Of a stretch of DNA of 64,000 nt, positions 62,541-64,000 are shown one piece after another. How positions within the stretch are numbered: the stretch's first letter is position 1; each line of letters begins with the position of its first letter. The stretch comes from Marisa cornuarietis. Lineage: Eukaryota > Mollusca > Gastropoda > Architaenioglossa > Ampullariidae. A model generated the notes under the pieces. That model did not search any database, had not been told where the DNA came from, and saw only the letters and a program-made list of their open reading frames with translations. The stretch lies in the NCBI GenBank assembly GCA_004794655.1, contig SMMW01000047.1, forward strand, positions 1,367,501-1,431,500. Direction: 5' to 3'. The position numbers and the translations under genes were made by a program.

Positions 62541-63744
62541 AGTCTGCAAACATCTGCTTTCTCGCCATGCGTCTGCTTCAACGGCGTAAAAGAATGTTAC
62601 AAGACACTTCAGAATCTTTAATCCATCGTTCTTTAAAAAATACAGAAATAAAATGGAAAGAAAGATAAAATAGTAAAGGCAAAAGTAAAGTAATAAAGGA
62701 AGGAAAGGAAAATAAAAATCAAATGAAAAACTTACTTGCAGATTTTCCACCTGCTTCTCAGATTATACAAGAATGATGTGAACTTGAAAGAAAAAAATAT
62801 AAGACAAGAACATATTCGCTGGTAAAGAAAATACTATGTTAATCAAGTAGGTCTTTTCAATGTCTGATTTTAATGTTGAAGCCGATTGTGACCACTGAGT
62901 AGAACCTCTTAAATGCCACTGCTGTGCTTGTTAGTTCTCAGTCTTCTCAAATGTAATCTTTATTGAGTATTTTCTTTTCACAGCTAAGTTTTTACCATTT
63001 GTGCAAAAGGCTTAAATTTATTACACCTGGGAACCTAAAAAGTTGTACGCTATACTGATAAATCACTAATGCAGATACTAAACAAACACTAGTACATACA
63101 CTGGAATACTTAGTCTCTAGCGAAATGGGATGCTGCCAGATCTCGGTATGCATTTTGGCAGCCAACATACGGAACCACACAAAAGATCGAGGGGACTGAC
63201 CGTACTGAAATTCTTATCAACAAGATGTTTGTCACCAATTTGGTGCGTATTTACTTTTATTTATGTCTTTTAGACATAATGTCTTTAACCTCGACTTCCT
63301 GCTTCTCCCTCCACGTTGCCAGCTAATAAACAGACAACAAAACAAACCATAAAGCTTGAGCTTTTGTACGTCCGGCAACATGAGAGCTCTTCCTCTGCGA
63401 AACAGGAACTTCATTCATGAAAGCCTATAACCGGAGATTAATGCGGAAAATTGGTCTAACACCAGTTGATTCTGTATACGGTCCGTGATAGCCAGTGACG
63501 TACGCGCGAGAATCACGTTTGTCGCGAGACCATCTCGGCTCCTCGGCTTGAAAGCGGGGATTGTGAGAGTGGGAACAGAATCGGCGCAAATTTCATTCGA
63601 GTTCTCTCCTTCCCCGTTTCAGCTGCTAATTCGTTTGAAACGAGTATTCGGCTCATCTATGCTCATATTTATGTACACTAGTTACATGGCACTCGGACTA
63701 GTTGAAACCGAATAGAAACGTGTGCTTTCTTCTCTGCATGAATC

Positions 63745-63805
<61 letters not shown>

Positions 63806-64000
63806 CTAAAGTCCATACTTATTCTTGCTACTGGTGAAACAGAACGAGAAATCCCATTTTGGTAACATTCTGAATAGTTCATTCTGAAATGAGCAGTTTC
63901 ATTGCAGTCAGTCGTCTCACATTCTTAATTTATTGTCGGATGCCGGGTAAATATTCTTCTCAAGACACGACTGAAGCTGGAGATTAGGAAAGCAAAGTCT
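62541..64000. other. Non-coding region without a recognisable gene
   Basis: It is an A-rich stretch (62630-62830), then unremarkable sequence with one (CA)n array at 63.75 kb. The patch 63480-63620 is richer in CpG but has no frame or motif I can name. Confidence 0.7.
63747..63804. repeat. (CA)n microsatellite
   Basis: It has about 28 uninterrupted units. Confidence 0.97.

Noticed and set aside
62181..62621. 146-codon plus-strand frame
   Set aside because: It crosses a GC-rich patch where stops are rare and a poly-G run. There is no domain and an overlapping minus-strand frame is equally open, so it fits promoter-like sequence better.

Overview
This window is animal nuclear DNA, very probably from a mollusc and most likely a gastropod. 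The lophotrochozoan assignment is an inference from three things: the character of the one clear receptor gene, a tRNA-derived SINE family scattered through the window, and very heavy (CA)n/(TG)n loading. No sequence search was possible. There are no operons, ribosome binding sites or bacterial features. Most long open frames in other places are translations of simple repeats.

Only one protein-coding gene is certain. It is a single-exon coding sequence at 41003-42109 (+) for a 368-residue rhodopsin-family (class A) G protein-coupled receptor of peptide-receptor type. A good 3' splice site ends at 40996, six bases before the ATG, so at least one 5' untranslated exon should lie upstream. A candidate is the GC-rich stretch at about 34240-34596, which has a palindromic NRF1-like site and ends at a GTAAGT donor. 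If that is right, the intron is about 6.4 kb and carries a 46-bp minisatellite (39300-40140) and a 23-bp tandem repeat (40730-40885). The receptor lacks the usual residues at all three main positions of the class A sodium pocket.

Region by region: 1-9.4 kb is non-coding with CA/TG arrays and a truncated SINE. 9.4-34 kb is non-coding with two more SINEs, many microsatellites, candidate promoter-like clusters, and a 254-bp inverted-repeat (MITE-like) element nested inside an older tRNA-like SINE at about 31.0-31.35 kb. 34-42 kb is the presumed receptor locus; it includes a degenerate TG minisatellite (35.1-36.0 kb) with an antisense SINE inside it. 42-52 kb is non-coding with TAGA, ATC, 47-bp and CT/TA tandem arrays. 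52-59 kb is the SINE-richest part, with five copies, one bounded by a perfect 12-bp target-site duplication. 60.7-62.06 kb is a TG-rich array with higher-order structure. 62.2-62.6 kb is GC-rich and holds a CRE / E-box / CRE cluster.

I did not find a new multi-gene system. The observations most worth following are the receptor's altered sodium pocket, the nested MITE-in-SINE, a SINE whose tail seems to have seeded an AT microsatellite, and the CRE/E-box/CRE cluster.
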